Positions 41,076 to 52,620 are shown, counted from the first letter of the stretch. The stretch is DNA of 64,000 bases from Ramazzottius varieornatus (GCA_001949185.1 BDGG01000002.1:1571145-1635144); one strand, 5' to 3'. Notes: generated from the letters alone by a model not told the origin. Translations and numbers: made by a program.

Positions 41076-41567
41076 CTAACCACCCCAGCCGACTTGTTGG
41101 ACGACCGGCCGTTGGATGGCTCCCCATCCCTGCTGCACGACGGGTCGTTGGATGACAGGCTGAGCGTTCCATCCGGACTGTACAGGTTGTACCATTGGCT
41201 GTCCCCATCCTTGCTGGCCGACGAGACCTCCACCAAGTCCTCCACCCAGACCGCCCAAACCTCCGCCCAAACCTCCGCCCAAACCTCCGCCCAAACCACC
41301 TCCAAGTCCACCCAGTCCCCCGATGCCGGGAAGCCCTGCCAAGCCGAGTCCAGCCAGGTTGCCTCCGCCGAATCCACCCAAACCTCCGCCGATTCCGCCG
41401 AGACCTCCTCCGAAGCCTCCGAACTGTGCCTGAGCAAGGCTAGAGAGCACCAATCCACAAGCCAAGTAAACCTGCGAGATGATAAAGAATATTAGGCTCA
41501 GCCTGGTCATTCTGACACGACGAGCCGAATGCAGAAGAGAAAAATACCGTACCGCGAAGTGGGCCAT
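41076..41567 (-). CDS. secreted glycine-rich repeat protein, 2 exons, 136 aa
   Basis: Probably an extracellular structural protein (cuticle, adhesive or eggshell type). Exons 41567-41553 and 41471-41076 give 137 codons. The 81-bp intron (GTACGG..CGCAG) was inferred because removing it gives a clean signal peptide, MAHFAVYLACGLVLSSLAQA, cut before QFGG. It has no stop codon, so an unspliced message stays in frame. The mature chain starts with a GGFGGGLGGIGGGLGG-type region and a GLGGGLGGGL repeat. It ends with a degenerate Trp/Gln/Val/Pro repeat (QQGWG, IQRPVVQQ twice). No Cys in the mature part. Function is inferred from composition. Confidence 0.78.
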   Translation of the reverse strand: MAHFAVRYFSLLHSARRVRMTRLSLIFFIISQVYLACGLVLSSLAQAQFGGFGGGLGGIGGGLGGFGGGNLAGLGLAGLPGIGGLGGLGGGLGGGLGGGLGGGLGGLGGGLGGGLVGQQGWGQPMVQPVQSGWNAQPVIQRPVVQQGWGAIQRPVVQQVGWGG

Positions 41568-41718
41568 AATGGAGGTTGATGGAACACGGCAGCTTTGTAA
41601 ACACGAAACAACTCTGGACTATTTCAAGCTAAATGTGCTTGCGAAATTCAGAGAGGCTCTTTTTGACCGAGAAGCTTAAAGGGTTAACATAACGATGATC
41701 AGTGACCGTGGTTCTTCG

Positions 41719-41725
41719 TTTTATA
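41719..41725 (-). promoter_or_regulatory. TATA box of the glycine-rich protein gene
   Basis: GAGTATAAAACG on the minus strand, about 150 bp above the ATG. The position suits a core promoter. A tissue-specific secreted protein gene with a TATA box is common. Confidence 0.5.
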
Positions 41726-42983
41726 CTCCAGCTCGCATAGACGTTGTCTGCGAAAAAGTGAAAGTGCCACAGGGCTGGAATCTTCTGCAACCGACAGTAC
41801 TATTAATACAATCGTCTAAATAAAGTAAGACACATAGTAGCTTTAGTCTTTTTTTGCACTAAACAAAACCTTAACCCCTTTTACGTATTCAGCTCTTTCA
41901 GGCTTGGGACATTTCATCATGTGGTTTGTTTTCCCCTCTTCCATGATTTCTTCGCTTCCAAAACAAAGTGACCGAAAGAAAGTGAATTTCGTTGCCTACT
42001 CAGTTATTTGCGACCTCGTGAACTTACCTTCGTTTCGCCTTCGAAGAAACACTGATTGTTCACTGTGATCCCAATTTTCGAACTAAGCAAATTCAGACAG
42101 AGTTCTCAACAGGCTTTCGCTTTCTATTCGGAGCTGCAAAACCGAACAGAAAGTACAGAGAGCAGAAAGCTGGTTTCGATCACGTATTCCCTTCTTTTAT
42201 TCATGTAAAGACAAGCATAGCGTAGAACCGCACGACGCGAAACCCCTTCCCGTACCCAAAGATATCTGTTATTTGAAATGTCGGTCAAGTTTATTTAACC
42301 AGATCGTTTTCCCACGTGGCGCACGGTCACAGCCGCTAACAACGGAAAATGTCGTCACTTCAGACGACGAGTTAGGTAAATTCACTTGCAGTAGTCCAAT
42401 TTTGCAGTTCCTTTGCCTCCATTTACCGCCGTCAAGGCCGCGCCGGATCCACTCAGACTGCGCAAAACGATCGGACCTGTGTCGCCGGAGATACTGTCAA
42501 ATGAGTCCTTCGGAAGAACTGTCTGAAGATATCTGCCGCTGTACTTTTAACTACCGATCATTTCAGACACATCGTACATTCGGACCGTATGTCATTGATT
42601 AAACTACCGATCATTGCGGTCTACGTCGCACGCGTGTAGTAAAATACTAAAGTACTTCCGTAAAGCCCACTTGGTTTTCCAAACCGAAAGCCGCTCCCGT
42701 GTCTTCCTGATGGTCGTCATCTTCGGTGAGTACATGAAGAAAAAGAATACTTGAAAGTTTTCAGATTTCTATCCTGGGAGTTACTTTCAAGCTAGTCTTC
42801 GGCATCCACGGTCAAAGTTCACTGTCCCTGCGGGAATTTTGCCGGTGTTCTACATGAATACACTTTACGACTACCCATGAAACACAGAGTCCAGAAACAC
42901 CGATAGTCTTCATTTCTTTTCCGTCAGTTTACACAGAAAAGCCAGGTGGTTTTACACTACATCAGGGCAATCAAGCAAGAAAC
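41726..42983. other. intergenic between the glycine-rich gene and RpS4
   Basis: A 109-codon open frame at 42273-42602 (+) has no family resemblance. No repeats were recognised. Confidence 0.4.
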
Positions 42984-44529
42984 TTAGGCAGACGCCTTAT
43001 TCTTTTGCGCTAAGCGTTGATCGCGTTCTTCGGCGATGCTCAAACGAATACCCCCTCCGCGTGGCAGACTGACGTAAGGCTTGTTGCCTTTTCCAATCAC
43101 GAAAACGTAGTTTAACCTGCAAACAGGAAAACGACGCACGGTCAAAACAGTATTCGCAAAGCAGACCGAATGTACCAGTCACCAATAACGCGCACCAACA
43201 CCTCATGCACCTGCGTACCACTAAAGCTATAACCGATCGGTATGCATGTGAATGAACAGCGTGTTTACTGGAGTCCTAATTTGAAGATTTATCAGACCAA
43301 AAATCTGGGAAACTTTGTAAGAAACGAAACAGCACCTCACCTTGTGGCAAAAGTGTGTCCCGCCGAATCACGGATATGGATGATGTCGAATGAGCCGGGA
43401 TGTCTTTCGCGGTTGGTTATGATGCCGACTCGACCCAAGTTGTGACCACCAGTCACCATACACAAGTTGCCCACTTCAAACTTGATGAAATCCACGATCT
43501 TGGATGTGGCAATGTCCACCTGGATGGTGTCAGCGTTCTTCACCAGCGGATCGGGGTAGCGAATGGTCCGGCCGTCGTTGGTCACCAAAAACGGAACTCC
43601 TTTGGGACCCATCCCTAATTTCCGTACTCTGCACAACTTGTACTACAAAGAAGGAAAAACACTTCATGATGCTACGTCTTCGTTCAAATTTACAAACGTA
43701 CAGACAGAAAGCAAAAGAGCGAGCAGGAGAGTGCTCCAAAAACACAGCAAGAATATCCAGTGTCAGGGCCGTGCCCAACCAGGCAATGAACAGGGCCGTG
43801 CTTACTGTGCCGCAATCAACACGGTCGTGCAATCAAGCGATCAAATGTGATCTACGCGGGGACAGCTAATCAATCAATCATCGAAAGAAAGACCAACCTG
43901 AGCTTCTTCCGGAGTGATACGATGAACGGCAAATCTTCCCTTGTTGTCGTAAATCAGTCTGAAATTCTCGTTAGTCTTCTCGATGCTAATCACATCTGCA
44001 AGGTTGAGGATAAGACTTACAAAACGCTCGGAAGATTAAAAAGTAGAATATACCCATAAAGCCGGCAGGGTAGGTTGGATCGGTGCGGACTTTGCCGTCG
44101 ACTTTGATGAGACGCTGCATCAAAATCTTCTTGACTTCATCTCCGGTCAGAGCGTAGTTCAGGCGGTTTCGAAGGAAAACGATGAGGGGTAGACATTCTC
44201 GAAGCTTGTGCGGACCGCAACTTGGACGAGGAGCCTAGAATTCAAATGGAAGAAGGGACAGTCTGAAGGGGAGTCTTCAGACGAGAAGGAAAGAAAGACA
44301 GCAGAGATTTATAGTGTAAAAAGTCATACAAAGACTCCACCGAGCTTGTCCAACATCCAGTGCTTGGGCGCATTCAAGCGTTTTAGATGCTTCTTGGGAC
44401 CTCGAGCCTACAAACACAAGAAAAACATTCTAATCCGGAACTGAGCAGGATAAAATCACATCGCTGAATTCAAAAAAATCGGCGATCATTAACAGTTCTC
44501 TACCGCGTCATCCCTCCGAACCTTACCAT
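42984..44529 (-). CDS. RpS4: 40S ribosomal protein S4 (eS4), 6 exons, 264 aa
   Basis: Component of the small ribosomal subunit. Exons: 44529-44527, 44407-44330, 44234-44054, 43995-43898, 43642-43341, 43116-42984 (265 codons in frame). Exon 1 is only the ATG, followed at once by an intron, as in many ribosomal protein genes. The protein begins [20 protein letters not shown]. It contains [73 protein letters not shown], and ends in [19 protein letters not shown] plus a basic tail. Length is one residue from the human protein. It is divergent from the thioredoxin-PUL gene. Confidence 0.97.
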
Positions 44530-44548
44530 TTTCCCGACTTATGATCCT

Positions 44549-44563
44549 GAGAAAGTGAAGGGG
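44549..44563 (-). promoter_or_regulatory. possible pyrimidine-rich initiator of RpS4
   Basis: CCCCTTCACTTTCTC on the minus strand, 20-34 bases above the ATG. Pyrimidine-tract initiators (TOP/TCT type) are usual for ribosomal protein genes. The 5' UTR would be very short. Confidence 0.4.
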
Positions 44564-45076
44564 TGATCCACAAAGCAATCCCTCTAGATCAGAACTACTA
44601 GTTGAGCTACAGAACGATCATCCAGAATCCAGACGCACGATCTTGTTCTGCGGCGAAGCGGTGTCTTTTGCCGGAAATCAAAATTCCGATTATCAGTTTA
44701 ATTCATTTATACAGTATGGCTCCAAAAGTGGGGCGGCGGTACGCGTGTTACATCTGCGTATTTATGCTATCAAGTTGCTACATCACGTTTACAGGCGGAG
44801 TTAGCCAGTCACAAAGTAACATCATTTGAGAAAAAGATCTGTATTCGGTGGTAGTCCGTTCCGTGCCAGCGTACGCTCCGTCCACACTTGCGCTGAGTGC
44901 TGTGCTGTAGTCAAGTGGCTATGACAGGTGGCTGTTGGTTGATTAGGGACCTGCGTTGATCGGCCAATCTCACCGATGGCTAAACTTGTCCTGGTGTTCT
45001 TCCCATTGTCTTCGTTTTAATTCTGTAGTATCTCTGCCGCGAGATCTGTTTCTTGGGAGGAACGGAAGGGATCGAC
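44564..45076. other. divergent promoter region of RpS4 and the thioredoxin-PUL gene
   Basis: About 510 bp between start codons on opposite strands. A 75-codon open frame (44602-44829, +) has no recognisable features. Confidence 0.4.
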
Positions 45077-46895
45077 ATGGTTGTGAAGCATCTTAGATCG
45101 GACGAGCAGTTTGCACCGGAACTAAGCAATGCTGGGGAAAAGCTGGTTGTTGTGGATTTCTTCGCCGCGTGGTAGGTCCGACAAACAGTACTGTACCTAC
45201 ATTCAGCTCCAGCATGTTCGGACTTTGTCTGTCCGTAGGTGTGGACCATGCAGGATCGTCGCACCGCATTTCGAGGCACTGAGCACGCAGTACACCAACG
45301 TGGTTTTCCTGAAAGTCAACGTGGAAGAAATGACAGTAAAATAATAATATAAAGAAATGACAGTCTAGCATGAACCTGCATACTCTAGTGCCATGAGGTG
45401 TCTTTGCTTTTGTATGTAGGTGCCTGGTCGTGGGTGTGTCTTGCCCGTTGGGCACTTCAGGTTTTCTGCCAAAATGGTTCACTGTGCGAAATTAGTTTTT
45501 TGAGTTCCTTTCTTTGTAGGAGACGACGGCAATATATGGAGTACGTGCCATGCCTACCTTCCTGTTTTTCAAGCAAGGACAGAAGGTTGCTGAAGTTCAA
45601 GGAGCGAGGCTGGACGAGATTGAGTCAAACATCAAGCTGCACTCGCTGTCCCTTTCGGCTGGACAGTCCGTTGGCGATGTCGATCCCTTTACTGGTGCTG
45701 GCCGCTATGTTCCTGGTGGTTGCTCTTCGAACAGTGCCCGCACGACGGGCGGAGTCGATCCGTTTACGGGCTCCAGCAGTTACACCAGCGGAAGTAGCAA
45801 TGCTGCCAAGTCGGCCAACGCGGAACCCGCAAAAGTTCTCAGTACGACCTCTCCTGCGAAGGAGTTTGTTGGATTCCACCTTGGAAACGTCGAGGGAGCT
45901 CTCAGTAAGGTTGGCTGTGTAAGCATTTGTAGTCCCACTACCACTGGTCTGTAATGCTTTTCTGTTATGTTCCGTAGAGAAATTGACGGAGGCCTCCGTC
46001 CCGGACAAAATAATCCAGACGTTCTCTGGTCTGATGCAGAAAGAAATCCCAAGCTCCCTTGAGGTTTCACAACGAGCCCTGGACTCGATAAGGAGCGTTC
46101 TCAAACTCCCCGAAGGTGCCCGTGTAGAGATAGCAGGGCGGAAGCCCTGTATCGAGTTTGCAAACTCCCTTGCTGTTTTGCATAGCTAATGATTTTGTTC
46201 TTTTTTCAGAGAAGCTTTTTCCTGCTTTGGATTTGCTTCGGCTTGCCATTCGACATCCCCGAGTTTGCAAATTCTTCTGCACGGAAGTTGACGACGGCAA
46301 GTTCTTCGCTGAAAAACTACTTTCTTCCATAAGTTCCTCCAGCGCATCTCCTGGCACCACCACCAACAAGCAGCTCAGTTTGAAAGTTCTTAGTAATATC
46401 TTCGTTGCGGGCCAAATTGGCCAAGATTTCATGTTCAGGCACCGGAGAACCGTGCTTGAGGCGGTGTTGAGCACGGCCACCACAAGTATCGTTGACAAGA
46501 CCGCGCCGGGCACGAACCTGTCCGGTGAGACCAAGGCTGTGCCGGCCCCTATCGCTGGCAAACAGGTTCCTTTAGCCCGTGCCACGCTTCTCCTGAACTA
46601 TGCAGTCTTGTACGGCTTGAAGAACAGTGAAATTGATTTGGAAGACTTGATCAACCTGGTGCACATCGTGATCGAGACGGCGAAGAACGGAGATGATGCA
46701 CCGATGGAGGACGAAACTGTCTTCCGGTTGATGGTGGCGCTGGGAACGGTGCTCAAAGCGGACGAGAATGGTATCGTGAAAGATTACGCAGTTACGCTGG
46801 ACTGTGCTGAGATCTTGACAAAGATAACGGACAAGTCAGGCGACGAGAGGGTCAAGTCGACATGGAACTCTTTGAGGACTGATCTGAAAATCTAG
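45077..46895 (+). CDS. thioredoxin domain fused to a PUL domain, 5 exons, 467 aa
   Basis: Exons: 45077-45171, 45239-45335, 45520-45909, 45980-46115, 46210-46895 (468 codons in frame). Residues about 1-105 are a thioredoxin fold with an intact CGPC site (VVVDFFAAWCGPCRIVAPHF; the first intron splits the Trp codon) and the cis-Pro loop RAMPTFLFF. Next are two copies of a short motif, VDPFTGAGRYVPGG and VDPFTGSSSYTSG, like those before the PUL domain of PLAA/Ufd3. Residues about 190-467 are a helical PUL domain, the module that binds p97/Cdc48 in PLAA. The likely role is a redox-active factor recruited to p97 in ubiquitin-dependent quality control, which is inferred from the domains. No WD40 or PFU domain is present, so this is not PLAA itself. 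Confidence 0.85.
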
Positions 46896-47332
46896 ATTTC
46901 AAATTCTGACTCCCGGTCTTTTTCTTTCCGCCTTTCCGCTTGGTTTACATTCACGTTTTATGATGAGATATTGCTGCTTCGGTTTATTTTCTGGTCCTCG
47001 TAGAACTTATGCGTGAATTTAATTTGCGACGCAGCGTTGTCCAGACTTTGAGCAGTTTCTTTCAAAGGGGAAACCCGCACTTCAGGATAAGCCATGCGGA
47101 AAAGTATTCTCATACGGAACGTACGGACAAATGTACCAAACAGGAACGTCAACTGTAAAACTCTTAGAAAAATATGAGATGAACCGTCTTCGTAGGACAA
47201 GAGCGAATAAAATACTTCAGAACCAAGACCCCGCACAAAACCCGACAGAGCCACGAAGAACGGCAAGCTAAAAAATCTATTCGATCGATGTAAGATTATC
47301 CAGTTCGGTAAACAAAGCTCGGTTTCACAGCA
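46896..47332. other. convergent 3' region
   Basis: Between the thioredoxin-PUL gene (+) and the BTB gene (-). It contains a 102-codon minus-strand frame (46958-47266) with no recognised family, most likely 3' UTR of the BTB gene. Confidence 0.4.
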
Positions 47333-48646
47333 TCAGCGGAAAGGAGCAGTATGGATGATCTTTTGACACCGATCTATCAAGTCATCCATACAAAAGTGCA
47401 TGGCCCAATATTCTAGATATCGGGCTGACTCCAAGCTGAGCTTCTGCACAGGAAGATCGTACACTGACATGACAATGGATCTCATAGCTTCGCTAGTTAT
47501 CGAAGGTATATCAATTTCCGTCAGTTTCTCTTCATCCTGCAAACAATCTTCGACTATCTGGTAGCCAAAGAGCTGTCGAAAGACAGGGTTACTAGCAAGA
47601 ATGAACTTATGGCCCCACACAGCCGTAGGTGTGGATTTTTCCTTCTCTTTCTTGACTGACTTTGACTGGACCACGAAACGAACATCACACCCACCTGACG
47701 CTCCTCGCAGTGTTCGTTTATACAAGGCAAAAGCTACTCGATGCCAGTAGTGAGGCTTTCGTTCTCGGAGCATCAGGATACGCTTCTTCAGCATGCGCAA
47801 AGTGGCGCTGTGTTGGTTCAGTTCTTGTGAGGCACTGGCTTGGAACAGCGTCATCAGATCTTCAGGCATTTGGCCGTAGCCGTGCATGGCGGGTAGGACA
47901 GGTTCGCCGCCAAGTTCTGGCCATTCTTCCTCTTCCAACTGGAAGTGATGACCGCCAGGAGGAGCAGGTGGGTGAGCGTGATGATGCTGGTTCTGGTGCA
48001 TAGCAAGCCATCCAGCTAGGGCTACAACCAATCAAACAAGCAGTCGATAACGTATACTCCAACGACTGCCCATTGCCCAGTTCAGGCAAATCGGTTCAAC
48101 TGCCCAGTCTATTTATACACTCCTGACGTCATCAGATGCAGGGTAAAACGCAGACGTCATGGGCGCATCTCAACCCCGCACACGTGTTTTACCACCCGGT
48201 CATTCTATCTAATACAGTGTCAAAATGCATCCCTTCCGGTGGTCACGTGGTAGCAGGTTCGCTTGGTTGATGTATTAGAACCACGCGATCGCCGGAAGGA
48301 ATGCATTTTGTACGCTGCCCACGGTTGGAAATGACGGAAAGGCAGACATTACCCAAATTTTACCTGCAAGACCCTGATGATTGTGAGCGACAGGTTGGAT
48401 GTCCCAGATGATTTCGTTGTTGCCCTCTGCTTCGAAGGGAATGACTGCCTGAACAGCAGGGTCTACTGGAACATCGGGAGCTAAGTTGAGCGGAGGTGGA
48501 AGAGCGTGATCAACGACGGCTGCTGCGGCTGCGTCGTGTCCGACAAACAATTCTAACGCGTCGTCAATCTGAGCGTGAAGGGGTCCTCCCCAGACCATCT
48601 GGGATATCATTGCCGAGTGGGATGGAGGTTGGAAGAGAACTGGCAT
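47333..48646 (-). CDS. BTB/POZ-domain protein, 2 exons, 323 aa
   Basis: Exons 48646-48364 and 48021-47333 give 324 codons. The N-terminal 150 residues are low-complexity, Pro/Ala/His-rich (HNHQGLAALAGW, then HQNQHHHAHPPAPPGGHH). Then comes a helical stretch (LNQHSATLRMLKKRILMLRE). Residues about 205-300 match a BTB fold: GCDVRFVV, VWGHKFILASNPVFRQLF, then IDIPSITSEAMRSIVMSVYD and a C-terminal ALEYWAMHF-like helix. There is no Kelch, MATH or zinc-finger partner domain. It probably dimerises or acts as a Cul3 adaptor, but this is inferred. An in-frame Met 30 codons upstream is less likely as start. The intron holds a MITE. Confidence 0.78.
48215..48317. mobile_element. TA-flanked MITE, copy 3, in the BTB gene intron
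   Basis: The left end TACAGTGTCAAAATGCATCC then CTTCCGG, and the right end CCGGAAGGAATGCATTTTGT then ACGCTG, form an imperfect inverted repeat. It is the same family as 8160-8260, with the left TA and CAGTG kept and the right end mutated. Confidence 0.8.
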
Positions 48647-48984
48647 TGTGGTTGATGTTAGACACGGAGAGGAATGGTGTAGAACAGGATTAACCTTGAA
48701 ATGACCTTGAAACCTCTGACTGGATGTGGCGATCACCTGAAAATAGACACAGAAGCGAAGTAATCCAAACGAAGTACATTTATGCGCGGAAAACTTTCAC
48801 ACATACCTCAATATATGGGTGATGAATACAGGAAAAAATACAACAGGGAGACGCGACTAGGAAGATGAAGATTCGAAGAAGTGACCTTCAATACAACGGG
48901 GTGACCAACCCGGGGCTTCCACTCATCCCTGCAGGGACAGCAGGGACGGGTGTAGGCGCAGTGTCGTTTTTCACCCTGCAGCAG

Positions 48985-49065
48985 GGCTAAGCTAGCAAGC
49001 CACTCTGAGGTGGGAAACGATATAGCCTATATCACACTTTCTGCTACACTTGATTGACTGATTAC
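48985..49065 (+). repeat. dispersed repeat end (family R3), copy 2
   Basis: GGCTAAGCTAGCAAGCCACT then GGTGGGAAACGATATAGCCT and ATATCA matches 23227-23310. It follows a hairpin-rich stretch (CCCTGCAGGGACAGCAGGG). Confidence 0.6.
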
Positions 49066-50454
49066 TTTTTTTCTTGAGGCCGGTAATTGACACATAAAAC
49101 TGTAAATTTTTCAGGAGTTAGTGCAATTTTTTTCCGTCAACTGACCCGGCAATGACTAAACCACGGGCAGTTTTAACGCAGTAAAACGGAACGCTTTTCG
49201 AACACTATAAAACTAAGGTAAAGTGTTAAAGCACAAAAATAAGTCTATCGTTTCTGGAACGGCAGAAATTTCGATTACTTTCTATCAGAATGACGAAAAT
49301 TTATGAGAACTGCAAAATCTGTTTGTAATGATATAACGAAAAGCCAATCCTCTCTCGCTGTTAACCCTTATCTGTACTGCGTAGTACCTCCCGCTTCGTG
49401 CACAGCCATAGCTTTGTTGCCTTCTGAACCAAATGCGGAAAATAAATTCCTCATTCGCTTTTCCTTTCTTGCTTAGCCATTGTGTTTGAAGCGTTCGAAA
49501 AACTATAGGGAAACTCCAAAAATCTCCATTGGTTTGCGTGGTCGCTGCAGATCGAGGCGAGGTGTGTGGCGCATCGCGAGCCACAATGAGACTTCTAGTT
49601 TCGAAGTTTCGAAGGTCGCTCTATGAAGTCTGAGAAAGTTTTAAAAGTGGTCTGTCGAAAACCGCAGTGATATCCTTAAGACCTGATATTTTGATGAAAA
49701 TGGGAAGTATGCGAACGCAAAACCAGGAAGCGCGTTTTGTAACGCCACTCAGTTGTAGGGAAATATATTGGAGTGCAATAGTTCTGCCATGCCGCGAACT
49801 ATCTCTGAAGCCCCACTGTAGAAATATTATGACTCTGCTTATGGAATCAAACATTCCAATATCAGCGCTGTATCACTGAAACGCTTTGGTAGGTAACTCG
49901 AGTGTGCCATAATTTCTTTTCCGTGAACAAATCACGAAACTTTGGTGGGCCTCCGCACCGGCGGGTCGGGCATCGAAACTGCTTTTCGCGCTAATATCGA
50001 GTCGGAAATTCTGATGCGGTTTGTAAATGGGAGCCGTGGTATTGGCGAAACTTCGCAGAGGATGGCGCCAAGCAGTAGCGGTGTCGTTACGTCTAACAGC
50101 AAACTCGATTTTAATACCACCGTCCATAGCTTTTGAAGTTCCGTGCACCTTTCGGATCATGTTGCATGTTCTGTTTGAGTGGCTTGACTGTATTTCTAAA
50201 GAGAGGGAGGACGGGCCGTAGTTATGGACAGTCATCACTCTATAGGGTACAAATGAGATGGTTAACTGGGCAACCTTCAACTAGACACCAGGAACTTCTA
50301 AGGACTTGTGGTTTCCGGGTCTGATCTCACGAAAACCGGTATTCCTACCCTATCACTTGCTTCCAGCTTTTCCATCCTGCCGTTCGCACCCTGTTCTTCC
50401 AGGGTGGGAAATTCCGCCTCTTGTATGACTGAGCCGTTTAGGGTGGTCGTTTTT

Positions 50455-50600
50455 CCACCATTTGCGGCCCCAGCCGATTCGTGCCCTAGAGCTCCTCGGA
50501 TAAAGAATTTTCCAGCTTTCCACCCTAGAGAAGAGAGGTGCCTTTGACAAGATGGAAAGGGTGCCACAAGATAATCAAAGATGTCTTAGTAAAACTTTAA
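50455..50600 (-). repeat. dispersed repeat R4, copy 2
   Basis: The reverse complement follows 39405-39540: TTACTAAGACATCTTTGATT, GGCACCCTTTCCATC, AGGCACCTCTCTTCTCTAGG, GTGGAAA, GAGCTCTAGGG. Confidence 0.65.
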
Positions 50601-51224
50601 TCTACTCTGCCAAAAAAGAACGAAATGGTGAATCGAACCGCCAACCAGCAGCGCAGTGATGCCCTTAACTCTCTTCTCCGCGCTAAATCGACCATGATGA
50701 AGAAATTCGGATCCGTTTGCGAATGTTGTGGTTATACGTGGAGTGAACTTGGTTGATGAGGCAGGCTGCGAGATTTGCACACAGCAAGGTGAGGATGGAC
50801 ATTCCGCCGGATCTTCTGCCTGGAACGGAATTCGGAAAGGAATTCTTAATTCTCCTATTTTCCGTTTCCTAAAACGGCTGAACCAGAAATCGGAATTCCA
50901 GTACGCCAGTTTAGAAGGGAAAAACACGCGGAAGCTCGGCTTACCCCCGGCTGATATGCTCAGCGAACTCGTTTAAATGTGGCGCACGCTTTCAGCTAGT
51001 TCTACTGGAAGCGTGCACCACTTGGGGTGTGCACCAAAACAATCAAGTCGAGTACCTTGGCCGAGACCACGCACTGTGTGGAACAACCGTAATGCTTCGT
51101 AAACGTCGCGATCAGACGTCAGAGTAAGCATATGCTGTATGCGGCATCATACCTGTAAACTCCACACTCACTGTAACACCAGTTCGCCAAGTACATAGAG
51201 CATTATGGCACGCCAATTATTCGC

Positions 51225-51748
51225 AAAAAGTGGTCCCTGCCGGATGAAAGTCCGACCGTAGCTAAATTGAAGTGCAGTGCCACTCATAAGCGCAGCAGCT
51301 GACCTTTGATTAGAATAATTGGGCAGCCACCGTGCTTCCCAATGCTAGCTAAGCGTAACTCCGATTGCATTTGTTTCGAAAAGAAGGGGAGTTCCGGAAA
51401 GCAAAATGAAGTTACACGTCACAAAAGGGGCGGAGCAAAGCCGTAGCTAGTTGCAAACTGAACCGAACTGGTAGCTTAATATAGAAATTAAGTTGCCACT
51501 CCCGTTCACTGTGCAACTGTAGCTACGGCCTTGCTCCGCCCCTTTCGTAACGTGTAACTACATTTTGCTTTCCGAAGCCCCCCCCCCCTTGTTTTCGAAA
51601 AATAGCGTAATCGGAGTTGCGGTTGGCCAGCATTGGGAAGCATGGTGGCTGCCCAACTATTCAAAGTTCTGATCAGCTGCTGCGCTTATGAGTGACGTTG
51701 CAACTCATCTTAGCTACAGTGGGACTTTCATCTGGTGGTGGCAACTTT
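51225..51748. mobile_element. large foldback element with arms of about 230 bp
   Basis: The left arm 51225-51455 and right arm 51512-51748 are complementary nearly throughout. Examples are GGATGAAAGTCC/GGGACTTTCATC, CTCATAAGCGCAGCAGCTGA/TCAGCTGCTGCGCTTATGAG and GGGGCGGAGCAAAGCCGTAG/CTACGGCCTTGCTCCGCCCC. The spacer is about 56 bp. The right arm has a C-run (51582-51591). No transposase frame lies inside. If transcribed, it would form a very long hairpin RNA. Confidence 0.9.
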
Positions 51749-52600
51749 ATGCCTGCAATCTCTGTACTCTTAACGCTGCATCCCTTAGGCATTAATCCAT
51801 AGGCGGGGTGCTATGATGAATCAAAGCTTGTGCTGATTAAAGTCGGTTTCGCAACAGCGAGGCGAGCACTCTTGAACAAGGAACATTCTGAGCCGCTTCT
51901 CAGATCACTTCCTTTAGATAATTTTGAGTGATCTTCTCAGCGTAGGTACCCATTTCCATGTTTTGAGTGAGAGGATTCGCTCTTGGTCATCGTCCGTTAT
52001 CCCGCTTCCGGGGACATTTTCCGCACGCCACAGCCTGACTCACTGAGTTTGGACTTCGGACTGCTGTACTCATAAGCCAGTCCGACTCACACAGCTGATT
52101 ATACGACATCAACTTTTTGCCTGAAAAATGGTTGTCGCCTCATTATCGTTTGGGTGCTTCTGGTCACAGCATTGCTGTAGCATTTAGTTCCTGTAGGTGA
52201 AGTGGCTTCTAGCTACATTTTAAAACAGCTTAAAGGAGCTGAGATATGTTCATGTTAGCCAACCTAGGAAAAACTGCCATAAACTATTCGACTTCGTCAA
52301 TCAACAAACCACAGTGAACGTACTCAACATGACCTCTGTTGATCTAACAAGGGATTCACTCCGACTCTGAAACCTATATGGTAGAAAGGTAGAGCAGACT
52401 GCTAGGGCGGACAGCATCGGCGGAAGAAATTCCTGGACACCACTGCGAAACAACAGCGGAACAACGGCCATACAATCCTGTCCGTACGACGTAACTATAG
52501 GGTTGTGACGTAATGCACTTTGCTTTGGTTCTTGATTCACACCAAGATGATCAGTTTCCGGCGGGGAAGACGTGTCGCCGCGAGTAAAATGATAGATATA
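51749..52600. other. no gene recognised
   Basis: A 111-codon minus frame (52301-52636) lies at the broken 3' side of the P450 pseudogene but does not show a heme-binding FxxGxRxCxG motif. Confidence 0.4.
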
Positions 52601-52620
52601 ATAATAATCTATCATTTTAC
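52584..52620. repeat. perfect AT-rich palindrome
   Basis: GTAAAATGATAGAT and its exact complement ATCTATCATTTTAC are separated by 9 bases of AAT-type sequence. It sits at the point where the P450 pseudogene loses similarity. Confidence 0.6.

Larger units (their letters stand above)
48647..51224. other. gene-poor stretch with repeats
   Basis: Repeat R3 copy 2 lies at 48985-49065 and R4 copy 2 at 50455-50600. GGAATTC-rich low-complexity sequence occurs near 50815-50900, resembling 4640-4740. A 135-codon minus frame (49873-50280) has no family resemblance. No gene is called. Confidence 0.5.

Noticed and set aside
49873-50280. 135-codon minus-strand frame
   Set aside because: No signal peptide, motif or splice context, and overlapping plus-strand frames of similar quality.
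51100-51800. CRISPR-like or tandem array
   Set aside because: The repeated words are inverted, not direct and regularly spaced. It is a foldback element in an animal genome.
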